Of a stretch of 8,010 nucleotides of DNA, positions 6,676-8,010 are shown one piece after another. The stretch spans positions 1 to 8,010 of the forward strand of contig CAJAYZ010000115.1 in NCBI GenBank assembly GCA_903949225.1, in the 5' to 3' direction. A program made the position numbers and the translations under genes. Position 1 is the first letter of the stretch. Every line of letters starts with the position of its first letter. The DNA is from an uncultured Planctomycetaceae bacterium. Its GTDB lineage: Bacteria; Planctomycetota; Planctomycetia; Pirellulales; UBA1268. A model generated the notes under the pieces. That model was not told the origin of the DNA. It did no database searches and was given only the letters and a program-made list of their open reading frames with translations.

Positions 6676-7536
6676 ATGGCGATGACAAGCGCCGCCGGGC
6701 AGATGGGCATCACGCCGATCCGCGTGGCGCTTGTCTACGACTTCGACGGCACGCTCGCGCCGCGGAATCTCCCCGAACACAGCTTCCTGCCGAGCGTCGG
6801 CGTGACCGACGTCGAGGGCTTCTGGGAGGCCTGCCGCCGCGAGGCCGAGCGCCACGACAGCGATCAGGTGCTCACCTACATGCGGATGTTGCTCACCGCC
6901 GCCGAGCGGGCGGGGACAGCCGTCACGCGCGACCTCCTTCGCAGGCATGGGGCGCAGACGCCGCTGTTTGCCGGGGTGGAGGCCTGGTTTGACGACATCG
7001 GCGCCTACGGCCGCAGCGTGGGGGTCGAGATCGAGCACTTCGTCGTCTCGTCGGGTCTCCTCGAGATGATCGAGGGGCTCTCGATCCACCCCCGATTCAG
7101 GAAGGTGTTCGCATCGTCGTATGCCTATGACGCGACGGGGCGGGCGGTCTGGCCGGCGTCGGCGATCAACTACACGACGAAGACGCAGTATCTCTTCCGG
7201 ATCAACAAGGGGATCGACAACGTCTGGGACAACTCCACGATCAACCTCTGGATGCCGAAGCAGGAGCGACGCGTGCCGTTCGAGCGGATGGTGTTCCTCG
7301 GAGACGGCGATACCGACATCCCGTCGATGAAGCTCGTCCGGGAGAAGGGGGGGCAGGCCGTGGCGGTGTTCGATCCGGAGAAGTTCGAGCAGCGTCTTTC
7401 GCAGGGGCATCTCGAGCGGCTCATCGCCGAGGATCGAATCGATCACATGGCTTCCGCCGATTACCGGCCGGGCTCGCTCCTCACGATCATCGTCAAGGGG
7501 ATCCTTGGGCGGATGGCGCGGCACGCGGCGGGGTGA
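6676..7536 (+). CDS. HAD-superfamily phosphatase, phosphoserine phosphatase-like
   Basis: Cytoplasmic HAD-family hydrolase of 286 residues. Motif I is DFDGT (22-26), with Asp22 the expected nucleophile and Asp24 the acid/base. Motif II is VVSSG (123-127). The motif III Lys is probably Lys169 in TTKTQYLFRINKG. Motif IV is LGDGDTDIP (208-216), with Asp210 and Asp214 binding Mg. The stretch between motifs I and II (about 27-120) is mostly helical, as expected of a C1-type cap. The order and spacing fit the phosphoserine phosphatase-like group (HAD, PF12710), but the protein is longer than SerB enzymes, so the substrate is unknown; a small phosphorylated metabolite is likely. No signal peptide is visible. 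In-frame ATGs also occur at 6661, 6682 and 6703; 6676 is favoured by its Shine-Dalgarno site, and 6703 lies closest to motif I. Neighbours give no pathway hint. Confidence 0.88.
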   Translation: MAMTSAAGQMGITPIRVALVYDFDGTLAPRNLPEHSFLPSVGVTDVEGFWEACRREAERHDSDQVLTYMRMLLTAAERAGTAVTRDLLRRHGAQTPLFAGVEAWFDDIGAYGRSVGVEIEHFVVSSGLLEMIEGLSIHPRFRKVFASSYAYDATGRAVWPASAINYTTKTQYLFRINKGIDNVWDNSTINLWMPKQERRVPFERMVFLGDGDTDIPSMKLVREKGGQAVAVFDPEKFEQRLSQGHLERLIAEDRIDHMASADYRPGSLLTIIVKGILGRMARHAAG

Positions 7537-7654
7537 GAGAACTGTCGGGGCCAGTCTGACGGGCGCGCTGCGTTCACGGCGACGGCCAGGTCAGATGGTG
7601 AGGTGTGGGTGGTCTCTGTCGAAGAATGCGATCGCGGCGGCCACGGGTGCAACA

Positions 7655-7661
7655 AGAGGAG
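7655..7661 (+). promoter_or_regulatory. Shine-Dalgarno for the truncated last gene
   Basis: AGAGGAG, the best ribosome-binding sequence in the window, lies 5 nt before ATG 7667. It is the main reason for starting the last gene there. Confidence 0.6.
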
Positions 7662-7666
7662 TGACG

Positions 7667-8010
7667 ATGCAAGCGATGACACATGGAAGATCCGTTCCTC
7701 GCCAGCGATCCTCGCAGGATGGGGCTGGCCTTGATCGAGGTCGTTCTCGGTTCTGGTGGAAGCGAACACTGGGGATGGTCGTCGCGGCTTTCGTCGTGGT
7801 CGTTAGCGCATCCCGCAGCGGCGTCGCGCAGAGTTCTGATCCGCGTGATCCGCTCTACAACGCCGCCGTCGACGGCACCCATGAGGACGGCACGCTCGGC
7901 ACGACGACCGGTTTCTGGCAGCAATTGCGGGATTCAAGTGCCTCACGAGCCCTCACGCAGATCGTCGGGCCTGGGGATGGCAACATCTGGACGACGATCG
8001 CCGGGGTGCA
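7667..8010 (+). CDS. Unrecognised secreted or membrane-anchored protein, 3' end outside window
   Basis: An open frame runs from ATG 7667 past the window edge (114 complete codons seen, no stop). The N-terminus is long, polar and basic (1-33, ending in RFWWKR). It is followed by a hydrophobic segment of about 16 residues (34-49) and a possible cleavage site Gly-Val-Ala (52-54) before Gln55, so export through a long-n-region signal peptide or an uncleaved anchor is likely. The mature part (DPRDPLYNAAVDGT and onward) matches no family I know. From about 7755 the third codon positions are strongly G/C, as in the other genes. Before that (about 7670-7750) they are unusually A/T-rich, so the exact N-terminus is uncertain. 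A strong Shine-Dalgarno site supports the start. The 130-nt gap after the HAD gene shows no clear terminator or promoter. Confidence 0.65.
   Translation, partial: MQAMTHGRSVPRQRSSQDGAGLDRGRSRFWWKRTLGMVVAAFVVVVSASRSGVAQSSDPRDPLYNAAVDGTHEDGTLGTTTGFWQQLRDSSASRALTQIVGPGDGNIWTTIAGV

Noticed and set aside
7555..7601. Inverted repeat TCTGAC ... GTCAGA after the HAD gene, considered as a terminator
   Set aside because: Only 6 bp with a long interior that does not pair well and no T-run; it is too weak to annotate.

Overview
The window looks like chromosomal DNA of a Planctomycetes bacterium (Pirellulales/Gemmatales-like). The evidence is the high G+C (about two thirds by eye), a Tat-exported DUF1501 protein of the type these genomes carry in many copies, sparse Shine-Dalgarno and promoter signals, and secreted proteins with low-complexity linkers. 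All recognisable genes lie on the + strand. The many long open frames on the - strand are shadows of G/C-rich third codon positions.

Region 1 (about 182-5519) is a tight three-gene block. It holds an SbcD/Mre11-like nuclease gene (182-1384), an SbcC/Rad50/YhaN-like ATPase gene that overlaps it by ATGA (1381-4092), and a DUF1501 gene that either overlaps the ATPase gene by ATGA (ATG 4089) or starts 23 nt after it (ATG 4116). The first two should form a DNA-end-processing complex. Both are non-canonical: the nuclease has two metal-ligand histidines replaced (Gln11, Asp209), and the ATPase has no CxxC zinc hook but a short beta-rich insert at the middle of its coiled coil. The DUF1501 protein is expected outside the cytoplasm, so its place behind a DNA-repair pair is unexplained.

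Region 2 (5520-6551) is a single-gene unit: a short AT-richer promoter-like stretch with TATAAC, a secreted FAS1 (fasciclin) domain protein (5734-6486), and a strong 13-bp hairpin terminator (6513-6551).

Region 3 (6552-7536) carries a HAD-superfamily phosphatase resembling phosphoserine phosphatases. It has another TATAAC exactly 47 nt before the preferred start, the same distance as for the FAS1 gene.

Region 4 (7537-8010) is a 130-nt gap followed by the 5' part of an unrecognised secreted or membrane-anchored protein that runs off the window end.

No tRNA, rRNA, CRISPR array, insertion sequence or integrase was seen. I found no convincing wholly new system. The most unusual point is the divergent SbcCD-like pair with a DUF1501 gene attached.
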